From Sphingobacterium nematocida (lineage in GTDB: Bacteria > Bacteroidota > Bacteroidia > Sphingobacteriales > Sphingobacteriaceae): a stretch of 64,000 bases of DNA. The notes under the pieces are model-generated. The model was given only the letters and a program-made list of their open reading frames with translations, was not told the DNA's origin and ran no database searches. The position numbers and the translations under genes were made by a program. Location of the stretch: positions 1 through 64,000 of the forward strand of contig NZ_FUZF01000008.1 in the NCBI RefSeq assembly GCF_900168125.1. The letters are read 5' to 3'. Position 1 is the first letter of the stretch. Every line of letters starts with the position of its first letter. Below, in pieces: positions 26,801 to 35,997 of this stretch.

Positions 26801-27079
26801 TTTACAAATAGTGCCTATAACAATAATAACATCTCGACACGTTTTTTGATGAGTAGTTCTTATTTGAGCATTAAAAATATTGCCTTAGGATACAGACTTC
26901 CAAGTGCAATACTGGATCGTGTTAATATGCGTCGGGCAAGCTTAATGCTAACTGTAGAAAATCTAGCTACGTTTACAGCTTTAAAAGGCTATAGTCCACA
27001 ACAGTCGTTTGGAGGAACAAGCGATAATAGATTTGTGCCATTCAGAACATATTCATTGGGAGTTAATATAGGTTTATAA
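23861..27079 (+). CDS. SusC/RagA-type TonB-linked outer-membrane transporter (pair 3)
   Basis: 1072-residue full-length SusC homologue. The first 19 residues are nearly identical to those of pair 2. Carboxypeptidase-regulatory-like domain about 25-100, EEVVVTAYG near 105, complete plug with APAYILDGVVF and TLYGNRGANGVIVITTKRG, and a barrel ending in YSLGVNIGL. The mature part is quite different from pairs 1 and 2, so only the 5' end and leader are shared. The SusD partner follows 13 bp later. Substrate unknown. Confidence 0.95.
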   Translation: MKQKLLSLFFVLTCLIGVATGQSRQVSGKVTDESGVALSGVTVISQKSTVATQTDNYGNYIIQSEKGSTITFRLIGYADRALTVGDANTINVKLIESNVGLEEVVVTAYGKQNKEAIVGAVASISSKDIEKRPVSSATAVLEGLAPGVMVNNSNGQPGASPNIRIRGFGSVTGSSAPAYILDGVVFEGNISDINPADIESISVLKDATSATLYGNRGANGVIVITTKRGSSGSSDLSLVVNQGLFTRGIPEYDKLDAKQFMEAAWQGFRNQYMWAPNNKLTLEQANAEATKNLVPTVLKLNIFNLPDDKLFDGNGNLLPEATIKGTYGEDLNWFKYIERKGYRQDYNLSGRGGNEKGNYLFSVGYLNEEGYIKTSDFDRLSGRLSATITPKSWISAGLSANASHQNSNNTSEGGGFTNPWNYAREVAPIYPVYLHDAVTGNYVLDSDGQRIYDNGETSRNQNVGRHMIWENELNLDAMLRNTLNSQAFVNIKFLKNFDFKVLGDINVRNSLRKEYQNALIGDGVGNKGRGIRTIYNYKNYTFAQQLTYANTFATHHNIDLFVGHENYSNWYNYLYGFKANQNFAGKHELVNFTQITNLTDYQVERSSESYLGRARYNYDEKYFVEGSFRRDGSSQVSPDHRWDNFWSLGATWMISKENFMQNAAWVNALKLRAATGVVGNLASLGEYDFMSLYAMGQNNNQAALYKSNIENLDLRWEGNKSTSLALEGRLWNRMNFVVEYFNKTSNDLIFNVNLPLSVGSVDNLVGAARVKRNLGQLVNKGFEFTFDVDAIKTSDLRWNIGTNASFFKNKIVEMPAQYKEAGLLASPFNYKEGHSVYDFYLYQYAGVDMMTGQALYRADTEKYDPTNKAGAWSPFQQEVNGTMYTRNAAYAKREYSGSAIPKLMGSFSTALDYKDFSLSALFTYSVGGKGLDYSYVSLMGLGSTPSAVHADVAKSWKEAPVGMTETSANRINPDAIPQINFTNSAYNNNNISTRFLMSSSYLSIKNIALGYRLPSAILDRVNMRRASLMLTVENLATFTALKGYSPQQSFGGTSDNRFVPFRTYSLGVNIGL

Positions 27080-27092
27080 ATAAAAAAAAGCG

Positions 27093-28634
27093 ATGAAAAA
27101 TATATATAAATTAGGTGTTCTGCTTGCCGTGACATTCCTAGGTGTTGGATGTAAAAAAGAATACTTAGAGAAGTTTCCAACGGCAGAAGTTTCCCCCAAT
27201 ACAGTTTTTGAAACTGTTGACAACGCCAAAATGGCTGTAAATGGATTGTCTAGATTGATGAAAAGGCAATATTTGGAAAGCCAGGGTTTTAATGGAGAGG
27301 GAACAATAAAGATGTGGTATGGCAATTATGCCGGTAACCATTGTGTGGTTCCTATGACGGGATGGAGTAGTGTTATAAATTTGGAATACGTAGCTAATCC
27401 CCTGAGTACCTATACATATTATCCTTGGTACTATTATTATACTATTATTGGAAATGCAAATACCATAATTAGTCAAATTGATGCTGTGCCAGGAGATGAG
27501 AAAGAAAAGCAAAAGATAAAAGCTCAGGCACTCACTTTTCGGGCGTATTGTTATATGATGTTGGCGCAGTTGTACGGTGATAGATGGTCTTCATCTAATA
27601 ATGGAGCAACAAATGCAGTGGTGTTACGGACGGTTGATGGATTGGAAGATATGCCTTTGTCTACATTGGGACAAGCTTATGAGCTTATTTATAACGACTT
27701 GAATACTGCTGTTGGCCTGTATGAATCCTCTGGATTAGATCGGGCTGCAGCCAATAACTATGAAGTTAACAAGGATGTTGCTTATGCAATATATGCAAGA
27801 GCGGCACTAAATCGTGAAGATTATCCCAATGCGGAGAAATATGCTGCGTTAGCAAGAGCGAAGTATCCACTAATGTCAGCTACTGAATACAAAGCCGGAT
27901 TTTCTACACCGAATAAAGAATGGATATGGTCAGTTTATGATAATGAGCAAGAAACAATACATTTTTATTCTTTTCTTTCATATATGGCCTATAACTCTAC
28001 CGCTTCTGTAGTACGTCTTTATCCGAGATCAATAAGCAAAGAGTTATATCAAAAAATTCCTAGCTCCGACATAAGAAAAAATATGTTTTTGGATCCAGTT
28101 TCTACGGGACTGACATTTAATAGTACAACTGGTCAAGGAAATGCAGCGGCTTTAGCCTATGTCAGAAACATTTATAAAGATGTACGGCCAGATGCGGTGG
28201 CATTTGCATATATGCAATTTAAAATAAATGCCGTAGGGTTGCCCGGTGTAGGACATCTAAACAACTTTAGGGCTTCAGAAATGTATTTGATTGAGGCCGA
28301 AGCTAAATTTAAACAAGGTAAGGATGCGTCTTTAGTTCAGGGAATACTAAATGACTTAACTGCTAAATCAGGGAGAGATCCAAATTATAATTGCACAGCT
28401 ACTGGAGCGGCTTTGTTTGACGAAATCAAAAAATATAGAGCTATTGAATTGTGGGGAGAGGGCTTTGATTTCTTTGATATGAAGCGTTGGGGTGATCCGA
28501 TCATTAGAAAGTCATTTGCTAATGGAGGAAACTTCCAAGGGGCATTAGCATCAACAATACAACCAACTGATGCTAATGGTTGGAAGTTGGTTACACCTGC
28601 TCGAGAGACAGATTACAATACACTTATTGATTAA
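27093..28634 (+). CDS. SusD/RagB-type nutrient-binding lipoprotein (pair 3)
   Basis: 513-residue lipoprotein with lipobox FLGVGCKKE (Cys about 16). RagB/SusD features: AQALTFRAYCYMMLAQLYGDRW in the helical core and LFDEIKKYRAIELWGEGFDFFDMKRWG at the C-terminal end. It is co-transcribed with the preceding SusC and ends before a strong terminator. Confidence 0.95.
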   Translation: MKNIYKLGVLLAVTFLGVGCKKEYLEKFPTAEVSPNTVFETVDNAKMAVNGLSRLMKRQYLESQGFNGEGTIKMWYGNYAGNHCVVPMTGWSSVINLEYVANPLSTYTYYPWYYYYTIIGNANTIISQIDAVPGDEKEKQKIKAQALTFRAYCYMMLAQLYGDRWSSSNNGATNAVVLRTVDGLEDMPLSTLGQAYELIYNDLNTAVGLYESSGLDRAAANNYEVNKDVAYAIYARAALNREDYPNAEKYAALARAKYPLMSATEYKAGFSTPNKEWIWSVYDNEQETIHFYSFLSYMAYNSTASVVRLYPRSISKELYQKIPSSDIRKNMFLDPVSTGLTFNSTTGQGNAAALAYVRNIYKDVRPDAVAFAYMQFKINAVGLPGVGHLNNFRASEMYLIEAEAKFKQGKDASLVQGILNDLTAKSGRDPNYNCTATGAALFDEIKKYRAIELWGEGFDFFDMKRWGDPIIRKSFANGGNFQGALASTIQPTDANGWKLVTPARETDYNTLID

Positions 28635-28646
28635 TCTAAGAAATAG

Positions 28647-28685
28647 AAAATCCCCTCTACTATTATTTTTAGAGGGGATTTTTTA
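28647..28685 (+). terminator. Terminator after susD of pair 3
   Basis: AAAATCCCCTCTA pairs with TAGAGGGGATTTTTT around an 11-nt loop, 13 bp after the stop codon. Confidence 0.9.
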
Positions 28686-28760
28686 ATAATAATTGAATAC
28701 AGTCTAAGAAGCGTGAAATTTACTCTTTTTGTGCCTTATAACTTATAGCTTAGATTCCAT

Positions 28761-28791
28761 TTGACATTTTATTAGTTATATCTTATATTTA
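28761..28791 (+). promoter_or_regulatory. Promoter of the ECF sigma factor gene
   Basis: TTG (28761-28763) and TATATTTA (28784-28791) are 20 nt apart. This is one mismatch from the Bacteroidota consensus, about 40 nt upstream of the start codon. Confidence 0.6.
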
Positions 28792-28831
28792 CTTAAGACA
28801 GTAGATATACCATATTCCTAAAGAAGAGCGG

Positions 28832-29365
28832 ATGAATTTCGAGGACCAAATTGAATTTAAAAAGCATTACAAGGTATTGTGCTATTTTGCCTGGGAGATG
28901 GTGAAGGATACCGAAGTGGCTGAAGATTTGGTTCAGGATGCCTTTATAGCTTATCTCAATAATAAAAGCAAAATCTCTTCTGATCCGATGGCCGTTCGGT
29001 CTTTTCTATACAGTACCATTCGTAATGCGGTATACAATTTAAGTAGGAAGAGTAAGACTGTGCAAAAATACATTGGGCGTCAGTCCCTGAATGAGATTGA
29101 TCCTATAGATTATGAACATAAAATAATCCGGGCCGAATTTATGGGGGAGGTTGCTCGTATTGTTGAAGGATTACCCGATTCTTGCCAGTATATATTTAAA
29201 CTCAGTTACCTAGATGGGCTTTCTAACCAAGAGATTGCCGATCATTTAGCTATTTCTGTCAATACCATTAAAACCCAGAAGCAGCGTGCGCTTCGCGTAT
29301 TACGGCAAAAAATCCATCCACAATACTTTTTTCTCGTATTATTGCTGGTTCTTACCAGTAATTAA
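28832..29365 (+). CDS. ECF sigma-70 family RNA polymerase sigma factor (FecI-like)
   Basis: 177-residue ECF sigma factor. Region 2 shows EVAEDLVQDAFIAYL (about 30-45), and region 4 has the helix-turn-helix LSNQEIADHLAISVNTIKTQ (about 128-147). It directs transcription of its cognate transport operon when released by the FecR protein encoded next. Signalling comes from the STN domain of the SusC protein two genes on. The C-terminus ends in a short hydrophobic stretch (FFLVLLLVLTS), a frequent feature of Bacteroidota FecI-like factors. Confidence 0.93.
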   Translation: MNFEDQIEFKKHYKVLCYFAWEMVKDTEVAEDLVQDAFIAYLNNKSKISSDPMAVRSFLYSTIRNAVYNLSRKSKTVQKYIGRQSLNEIDPIDYEHKIIRAEFMGEVARIVEGLPDSCQYIFKLSYLDGLSNQEIADHLAISVNTIKTQKQRALRVLRQKIHPQYFFLVLLLVLTSN

Positions 29366-29456
29366 TTATCTCATTTCTAGTTATTAATGTTTTTGTTAAA
29401 AAAATGTTAATTTTTTGTCACCCCGTTTCTCCATCTCCGTTTCTTATATACAAATT

Positions 29457-30602
29457 ATGATAACAGACCCTTTATATATAGCTCAATTAGTGAGCAAAAA
29501 ATTTCGCGAAGGATTGACGGAAGAAGAAGGTTATGATCTTCGAGTTTGGTCAGAGCGAGACTCTCGTAATTTAGAGCTTTTGCGACAGTTGGAAAGCGAA
29601 GTAAAGGAAGGAGTTGATACGCGCATTTTTAATTCGTTTGATGAAGATCGTTCATGGGCTGTCATACAACAACGTCGACGTAAACAATTATTTCAATTTT
29701 GGACACGTGTAGCTGCAATGCTAGCGGTGGTAGCAAGCATTTCATTTTTTGTTTTGCGATTCAGCCAGAATAAGGAGGAGACACGGATCGTAGAAAGTAA
29801 AGATACCCGTTATAAAAATGATGTGCTTCCTGCGATAAAGGGAGCAAAGATTGTTCTTGCGGATGGGACTGAAGTTAAGGTCGATGATAATCTAGCTTTG
29901 CTTCCGGATGGTACTATTGCTACGGAAGAGAAAAAAATACTGGCAAATTCGAGCGAATCAACCCTGAATACGTTGATTGTACCTGCAGCTAATTTTTTAA
30001 ATCTGACCCTTTCCGATGGTACCAAAGTATGGGTCAATGCCAGTAGTGAATTAGTTTTTCCAAGCCGTTTTGCTAAAGATAAAAGACAGATTAAATTGAA
30101 AGGTGAAGCTTATTTTCAAGTGACTAAAGATGTGGAAAGACCTTTCTACGTTGAAACCGATGGAGGTAATGTAAAGGTGTTAGGCACACATTTTAATGTT
30201 TCGGCGTACAGTGATAGACCAATTACCACATTGGAAGAGGGGAAGGTTCTTGTTTACAAGGGTGATCTCGAACAAATCCTTTTGCCAGGAATGAAGGCGG
30301 AGATCGTGGGGAATAGAATTGATGTGCGTAAAGCCGATTTACAAAAAGATCTAGCTTGGAAGAATAACTCATTTTATTTCAAGGGAGATAATATCGTAAA
30401 TATTGCAAAGCAACTGCAAAATTGGTACGACATTGAGGTTTCTTTTTCAAAAGGAGTTTCGCTATCTCAAACCTATACCGGAGAAATTAGCCGATCGGCA
30501 AACTTGACAGAGGTTTTGAAAATGTTAGAATTTGTAAGTGATTTAGATTTTAAAATAGACAACAACAAATTATTAATCTTAAAAAAAATAGTAAACGTAT
30601 GA
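29457..30602 (+). CDS. FecR-family anti-sigma factor
   Basis: 381 residues from the ATG at 29457. A TTG start at 29415 would add 14 residues but would run through the TTTGTCACCCC box, so it is rejected. Cytoplasmic N-terminal helical domain about 1-75, one transmembrane segment about 80-100 (VAAMLAVVASISFFVLRF), periplasmic FecR domain (LTLSDGTKVWVNASSELVFPSR and FYVETDGGNVKVLGTHFNV), and DUF4974-like C-terminal domain (NIAKQLQNWYDIEVSF). It holds the ECF sigma factor until the substrate-loaded SusC signals through its STN domain. Confidence 0.93.
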   Translation: MITDPLYIAQLVSKKFREGLTEEEGYDLRVWSERDSRNLELLRQLESEVKEGVDTRIFNSFDEDRSWAVIQQRRRKQLFQFWTRVAAMLAVVASISFFVLRFSQNKEETRIVESKDTRYKNDVLPAIKGAKIVLADGTEVKVDDNLALLPDGTIATEEKKILANSSESTLNTLIVPAANFLNLTLSDGTKVWVNASSELVFPSRFAKDKRQIKLKGEAYFQVTKDVERPFYVETDGGNVKVLGTHFNVSAYSDRPITTLEEGKVLVYKGDLEQILLPGMKAEIVGNRIDVRKADLQKDLAWKNNSFYFKGDNIVNIAKQLQNWYDIEVSFSKGVSLSQTYTGEISRSANLTEVLKMLEFVSDLDFKIDNNKLLILKKIVNV

Positions 30603-30623
30603 TTTAAATTATGTACACCAAAA

Positions 30624-30705
30624 TGAAACTTTCATGATTCCTTTGGATAACAAACAGATATGAAAGTTCTTGATGTCCATTGAATACGGACATTTCAGAA
30701 AAAAC
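30624..30705. repeat. R2 intergenic repeat, single copy
   Basis: Well-preserved copy: GAAACTTTCATGATTCC, ACAAACAGATATGAAAG, TTCTTGATGTCCATTGAAT, then GACATTTCAGAAAAAA. It matches the reverse complement of the pair at 63087-63247. It sits between fecR and the STN-SusC gene. Confidence 0.75.
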
Positions 30706-30729
30706 AGAGGTGTTGCAGCACCCCTGTTT
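30702..30729 (+). terminator. Imperfect hairpin between fecR and susC of pair 4
   Basis: AAACAG-AGGTG (30702-30712) pairs with CACCC-CTGTTT (30719-30729) with one mismatch. Only a short T-run follows. It could separate sigma/anti-sigma transcription from the transport genes. Confidence 0.4.
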
Positions 30730-30784
30730 AGATTCATTAAGCTAAGAATTTTAACCATTAACATTAACTCAATTACTCAAATGT

Positions 30785-33700
30785 ATGAATAACTTATCAT
30801 TTGGCAAAGGGCGTAATACCCTATCGGGAACTCCTTTTCCAGTAATTTTCCGGATTATGAAAATAGCAACAGCCTTAATGTTAGTTTTTATGACCTGTGC
30901 ATATGGAAGCGGAAAAGCCCAAAAGGTGTCCCTTTCCTTGCGTAATGCCAAGTTGGAAGACGCTTTTAAGGAAATAAGCAAACAGACAAACTACAAGTTT
31001 CTTTATAATGATGCCTTAATAAAAGAGGCTAAAAGAGTGAACTTAACTCTTGACGAAACAAATCTCCCAGATGCTATGTCAAAGCTTTTGGAGAATAACA
31101 GAATGGCTTATAAGATTATTGATAAGACCATAACTGTTAGTTCATTAGAAGAACGAGGTAATGCTCCAGTAACGGTAAAGGGATATTCCCAGCAGAATCA
31201 AGTAAAAGGAACTATTCTTAATATCGAAGGAGAACCCTTGGCAGGAGCTTCAGTTTCTATAAAAGGAGGAAGTACTGCTGTGTCAACCAATGCGCAGGGT
31301 GAGTTTACTATCAATGCCCCCGCAAATGCAACATTGGTAGTTCGCTTCATTGGTTACGACGCCACAGAAATCGCTGTGGGCGGAAGGAAACTAATAAATA
31401 TCAGACTTAAAGCAAAGGATAACACCTTAGATGCGGTCGACGTTATAGCTACTGGTTATCAGAATGTTGATCGAAAGCTATTTACAGGAGCCACGACACG
31501 GGTGAATGCGAAAGATGCAGAGCGAAACGGTGTTCCAGATATTTCTAGAATGCTGGAAGGGCAAGCAGCAGGGGTCTCCGTGCAAAACGTATCTGGTACA
31601 TTTGGTGCTGCTCCCAAGATTCGTGTTCGTGGAGCTACATCACTATCTGGAGACAATAAACCTCTTTGGGTGGTAGATGGTATTATTTTAGAGGACTTGG
31701 TTAATATTTCGAATGAAGCGTTGTCAACAGGAGATGCGAATACATTAATTGGTTCATCTGTCGCTGGTCTTAATCCGGATGATATAGAGTCATTTACAAT
31801 CTTAAAGGATGCCGCTGCCACTGCGATGTATGGAGCTCGCGCAATGAACGGAGTAATAGTTGTAGTCACTAAGAAAGGTCGAAATACCGAAGGAAAAACC
31901 CACTTAAATTACTCGAGTAATTATACGACTTATCTAAAACCGAATTATGATCAGTTTGATATTATGAATTCTGCAGAGCAAATGTCGGTTTTGATTGAGC
32001 AGGATAATAAAGGATACTTTAACCATAGCTCGGTATCCCGTGGTGCTACAGGAGGTATCTTTTCTAAAATGTATAATGAAATGTATCGTCTGGGAAATGA
32101 TGATGTTACTTTCGGACTTGAAAACACTACCGCTGCAAAGTTGAATTATTTAGAAAGATATGCTAGAGCCAATACGGATTGGTTTAATGTTTTGTTTAAA
32201 AATTCATTACTGCAAGATCACTCAATCAGTCTGACATCTGGTTCTCCCAAGTCTCAAACTTATCTTTCAACGTCTTTTATTCATGACAATGGTCAAACAG
32301 TTGGAGATAAGGTAAAAAGATACACTGCCAATTTAAGGAACACATTTAATATGAGTGAGAAATTATCGGCAGAGGTGTTGGTTAATGGCTCTATCCGGGA
32401 TCAAAGAGCGCCCGGAACTCTTACTAGAATGTCAGATCCTGTTTTTGGGCAATACTCGAGAGAGTTTGATATAAACCCATATTCATACGCATTAAATACT
32501 TCACGATTAATTACACCGTACGATGAAATGGGTAATTTAGAGTATTTTACTAGAAGTTACGCGCCGTTTAATATTATCAATGAGTTAAATACAAATTATC
32601 TTAACTTATTGAATATGGACTTGAAAGTACAGGCTGGTGTCAAATACAAGATAATTCCTCAATTGACAGCCTCTTTGGATGCTGCTTATCGATATGCTAA
32701 TACAGAGAGACAACACTATATTTTAGAGGGATCGAATATGGTACAGGCATATAAAGCAGCTGGAGATGCAACGATTGCTGATGACAATATACTGTTGTAC
32801 AAAGATCCTGATCTGCCAAACTCTTTACCACAGGTTGTTCTACCAGAAGGAGGGTTTTATAATACCACATTGAATAATCTTAAGAACTACTACTTTCGTT
32901 CTAACCTAGAATTTGATGAGAAATTTTCAGAAAACCATAGGCTTAACCTATTTGGTTCATTTGAGATGAGATATACAGATCGTCAATTTTCAGATTATGA
33001 AGGGATCGGATATCAATATCAAAATGGAGGGTTAGTAAATCCCAACTATCGGTTTTTCAAAAAAATGATAGAGGGAGGAGATCCTTACTTTGGGATGGGG
33101 TATGAATGGGATAGATTTGTTGCGGGGATGTTTCGCGGTGCATATGCTTATAAAGATAAATATAGCGTGAACTTCACAACAAGAATTGACGGATCAAATC
33201 GACTGGGCGAATCGAATGTGGCTAGATGGTTACCAACTTGGAATGTATCTGGTAAATGGAATATTGATCAAGAAAGTTTCTTTAATGCTGATAACAATAT
33301 TTTGACAGCAGCAAGTATCCGTGGTACTTATGGGTTGGTAGCCAGCCTAGGTAATGCCCGGAATGCGACACCAGTATTTTACAATCGAATAGCATACAGG
33401 CCATATGAAGATGAGAAGGAAACACTTACTATGTTAAGTAGTTTAGGGAATTCTGAATTGACTTGGGAAAAGCTATATGAACTGAATATCGGTACAGATT
33501 TGCAGTTATTCAATAAAATTGATGTTACAGCGGATTTTTATAAAAGAAATATTTTTGACCTAATTGGCAGTATTCGTACTTCAGGAATCGGCGGGCAATT
33601 TGTAAAGCAAGCCAACTATGCAGATATGGATTCTAAAGGATTCGAATTAACTGTAGCCGGTTCTCCGGTCAAAAACCCGGAGGGTTTTAGTTGGAGAACT

Positions 33701-34489
33701 CAGTTTAATTTTGGGGTGAATAAAAATACAGTAACGAGGCTGGACGTCAATCAAAACATATGGACTTTGGTAAGAGCTGAAGGTGCTGCAGTGCAAGGAT
33801 ACTCTCAAAGAGGTTTATTTTCTGTCAAATTTGACGGTTTAGATCCTAATTATGGATATCCTACTTATATCGGAACTGAGGGGGTTAAAGACACATATAT
33901 TTATTTGCAAAGCGAAGATATAGACGACTTAGTTTATCATGGTCCCGTGGATCCTACCTTTACAGGTGGATACTACAATAATTTCAGATATAAAAATTTC
34001 GGACTTTCAGCTTTGTTCACTTTTGCAGCAGGAAACTATATTAGGCTACAACCTAGTTTCTATTCCATCTATTCTGATATGGCTTCCATGTCGAAAGATA
34101 TGGTTAATAGATGGTTAATGCCGGGTGATGAACAGCTGACTAACGTTCCTGCTATTCTGGATCCAACTTCTTTAAACCGGATTTTAAGAGCTAATGGCAC
34201 GACAGTAAACGCCAATTATCCGTATAATGCGTACAATTATTCTGATCAGAGAGTAGCACGAGGCGATTTTATTCGACTTAAGCAGGTGCAGCTCACTTAT
34301 ACATTGCCTAAATCCATCACAGAACGTCTTAAAATGTCTTCTATGCAGTTAGCATTGGTCGGCAATAATATAGCGTTGCTATATTCTGATAAGAAACTTA
34401 ATGGTGCAGATCCCGAGTTCTTTAATAATGGAGGAGTTGCGATGCCAGTACCGAAGCAGTATACATTTTCATTGAAAGTAGGTTTTTAA
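30785..34489 (+). CDS. SusC-type transporter with N-terminal STN signalling domain (pair 4)
   Basis: 1234 residues, about 160 longer than pair 1 because of an STN domain (about 55-115, KLEDAFKEISKQTNYKFLYN and onward). This is followed by the carboxypeptidase-regulatory-like domain (about 135-215), the plug with PLWVVDGIILED and AMYGARAMNGVIVVVTKKG, and a barrel ending in TFSLKVGF. The long N-terminus before the hydrophobic signal segment (ALMLVFMTCAYGSG) is usual in this subgroup. STN domains transmit outer-membrane binding events to FecR, which fits the ECF/FecR pair upstream. With the SusD, metallohydrolase and DUF4302 genes it forms an inducible import unit. Confidence 0.95.
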   Translation: MNNLSFGKGRNTLSGTPFPVIFRIMKIATALMLVFMTCAYGSGKAQKVSLSLRNAKLEDAFKEISKQTNYKFLYNDALIKEAKRVNLTLDETNLPDAMSKLLENNRMAYKIIDKTITVSSLEERGNAPVTVKGYSQQNQVKGTILNIEGEPLAGASVSIKGGSTAVSTNAQGEFTINAPANATLVVRFIGYDATEIAVGGRKLINIRLKAKDNTLDAVDVIATGYQNVDRKLFTGATTRVNAKDAERNGVPDISRMLEGQAAGVSVQNVSGTFGAAPKIRVRGATSLSGDNKPLWVVDGIILEDLVNISNEALSTGDANTLIGSSVAGLNPDDIESFTILKDAAATAMYGARAMNGVIVVVTKKGRNTEGKTHLNYSSNYTTYLKPNYDQFDIMNSAEQMSVLIEQDNKGYFNHSSVSRGATGGIFSKMYNEMYRLGNDDVTFGLENTTAAKLNYLERYARANTDWFNVLFKNSLLQDHSISLTSGSPKSQTYLSTSFIHDNGQTVGDKVKRYTANLRNTFNMSEKLSAEVLVNGSIRDQRAPGTLTRMSDPVFGQYSREFDINPYSYALNTSRLITPYDEMGNLEYFTRSYAPFNIINELNTNYLNLLNMDLKVQAGVKYKIIPQLTASLDAAYRYANTERQHYILEGSNMVQAYKAAGDATIADDNILLYKDPDLPNSLPQVVLPEGGFYNTTLNNLKNYYFRSNLEFDEKFSENHRLNLFGSFEMRYTDRQFSDYEGIGYQYQNGGLVNPNYRFFKKMIEGGDPYFGMGYEWDRFVAGMFRGAYAYKDKYSVNFTTRIDGSNRLGESNVARWLPTWNVSGKWNIDQESFFNADNNILTAASIRGTYGLVASLGNARNATPVFYNRIAYRPYEDEKETLTMLSSLGNSELTWEKLYELNIGTDLQLFNKIDVTADFYKRNIFDLIGSIRTSGIGGQFVKQANYADMDSKGFELTVAGSPVKNPEGFSWRTQFNFGVNKNTVTRLDVNQNIWTLVRAEGAAVQGYSQRGLFSVKFDGLDPNYGYPTYIGTEGVKDTYIYLQSEDIDDLVYHGPVDPTFTGGYYNNFRYKNFGLSALFTFAAGNYIRLQPSFYSIYSDMASMSKDMVNRWLMPGDEQLTNVPAILDPTSLNRILRANGTTVNANYPYNAYNYSDQRVARGDFIRLKQVQLTYTLPKSITERLKMSSMQLALVGNNIALLYSDKKLNGADPEFFNNGGVAMPVPKQYTFSLKVGF

Positions 34490-34500
34490 TACTAAAGATT

Positions 34501-35982
34501 ATGAAGACAAAATATTTAATATATATAGCGGCAGTGAGCTTAGGAGGCACTTTCTCGTCTTGCGAAAAGTATTTGGAGAAAAGTCCGGACATGCGAACAA
34601 CCATCGATAACGTGGATAAGGTTGCCCAGTTAGTGGGAAGTGCCTACCCTTCTTATAACTATCTTGCAATGGCTGAACACTCATCTGATAACGTCTCAGA
34701 TAAAGGTGTTGGGGTGGGTCAAAATGATTCGCCATTCTCAGAGTATTATATGTGGGAAGATGTAATAGGTGATGGTAATAATACCCCTACGCAATATTGG
34801 AATACGGTATATGCTGGTATTGCTGCTGCAAACCACGCTTTAGAAGCGATTGAAAAGAATGACATGGGATCTGAGGTGCTCCCATATAAAGGGGAGGCCT
34901 TGGTAGCTAGGGCATACGGTCATTTTATGCTGGCACTTTTCTTTGCTCAGCCTTACGAAATAGGGGGAGCTAACAGTTCCGCTGGTATACCGTATGCAGA
35001 TAAGCCAGAGACGGTAGCTTTAGCTCAGTACGATAGAGAAACAGTGAAAATTACTTATGATAAAATAAAAAAGGATCTAGAAGAGGGGTTGCCGTTATTA
35101 CAGGGAGGTGTGTGGCAAGTGCCGAAGTATCATTTTAATTTTTCATCAGCTAACGCATTTGCTTCTCGTTTTTATCTTTTCATAGGTGAGTTTGAGAAGG
35201 CCATATCGGCAGCTAATAATGTTTTTCCCAATGGTAACTTTACAGGTAAAATAAGGGGGGTAAATTCTACATTAAAAGCAATGACCTCGGCTGAGTATCT
35301 GTTGGGTATGACTAAGATGGACAAAGACTTCAACCTATTAATTCGAGAAACTTATAGTGTGTACCAGCGAACCAGTAGTTCAGTATATCAAAGATTCGGA
35401 TATGGACAGAAAAAGTACAACGAGTTTTTTGCCACTCCACTTTTCGAAGGTACAACTTTATATACGAAAGGATTAAGTTATTCGAGTGGTCAACATTATA
35501 CCTCATATATGTGGAACGAGTATTTTCACTATACCAATGTTCAAGCTGGTATTGGATTTCCGTATATAATGCAACCACTATTGACTTCAGATGAAGCTCT
35601 ATTTAATAGAGCAGAGGGATATGCACATGTTGGTAATTATGTTAAATCATTAGAGGATATTAATCTCCTGTTGAGTAATCGTGTTAATAATTATAATCCT
35701 TCTATTCACACTTTGACTATTGAAAAGGCACAAGCAGCGGCGAAAACGGCGGACCCGAAGCAAGCCTTGATATATATAATTCTCAAGATGAAGCAAGCCG
35801 CGTTTGTTACTGAAGGCATCCGTTGGATGGATATAGTTCGCCACCGCTTACCAGTCACTCACGTTGTATTGGATCAGGATAATGAAGAGACACCTCATGT
35901 GTTAGAACCTAATGATCTAAGAAGAGTTTTTCAGATACCGAGTTCAGCTTCATTAGCTGGAGTAAGTCAAAATCCAAGATAA
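34501..35982 (+). CDS. SusD/RagB-type nutrient-binding lipoprotein (pair 4)
   Basis: 493-residue lipoprotein with lipobox GTFSSCEKY (Cys about 21). Typical RagB/SusD features: YKGEALVARAYGHFMLALFFAQPY (about 120-143), SAGIPYADKPE, and the C-terminal QAAFVTEGIRWMDIVRHRLPV. It begins 11 bp after the SusC stop and is the ligand-binding lid of that barrel. Confidence 0.93.
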   Translation: MKTKYLIYIAAVSLGGTFSSCEKYLEKSPDMRTTIDNVDKVAQLVGSAYPSYNYLAMAEHSSDNVSDKGVGVGQNDSPFSEYYMWEDVIGDGNNTPTQYWNTVYAGIAAANHALEAIEKNDMGSEVLPYKGEALVARAYGHFMLALFFAQPYEIGGANSSAGIPYADKPETVALAQYDRETVKITYDKIKKDLEEGLPLLQGGVWQVPKYHFNFSSANAFASRFYLFIGEFEKAISAANNVFPNGNFTGKIRGVNSTLKAMTSAEYLLGMTKMDKDFNLLIRETYSVYQRTSSSVYQRFGYGQKKYNEFFATPLFEGTTLYTKGLSYSSGQHYTSYMWNEYFHYTNVQAGIGFPYIMQPLLTSDEALFNRAEGYAHVGNYVKSLEDINLLLSNRVNNYNPSIHTLTIEKAQAAAKTADPKQALIYIILKMKQAAFVTEGIRWMDIVRHRLPVTHVVLDQDNEETPHVLEPNDLRRVFQIPSSASLAGVSQNPR

Positions 35983-35997
35983 TTAAAAGATATAGTT

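Noticed and set aside
13127-28634. Polysaccharide utilisation locus.
   Set aside because: No glycoside hydrolase, lyase, sulfatase or hybrid two-component sensor is encoded in the region, so only SusCD import units can be claimed.
29415-29456. N-terminal extension of FecR from a TTG codon.
   Set aside because: The extension runs through the TTTGTCACCCC box and does not look like FecR; the ATG at 29457 gives the normal family start.
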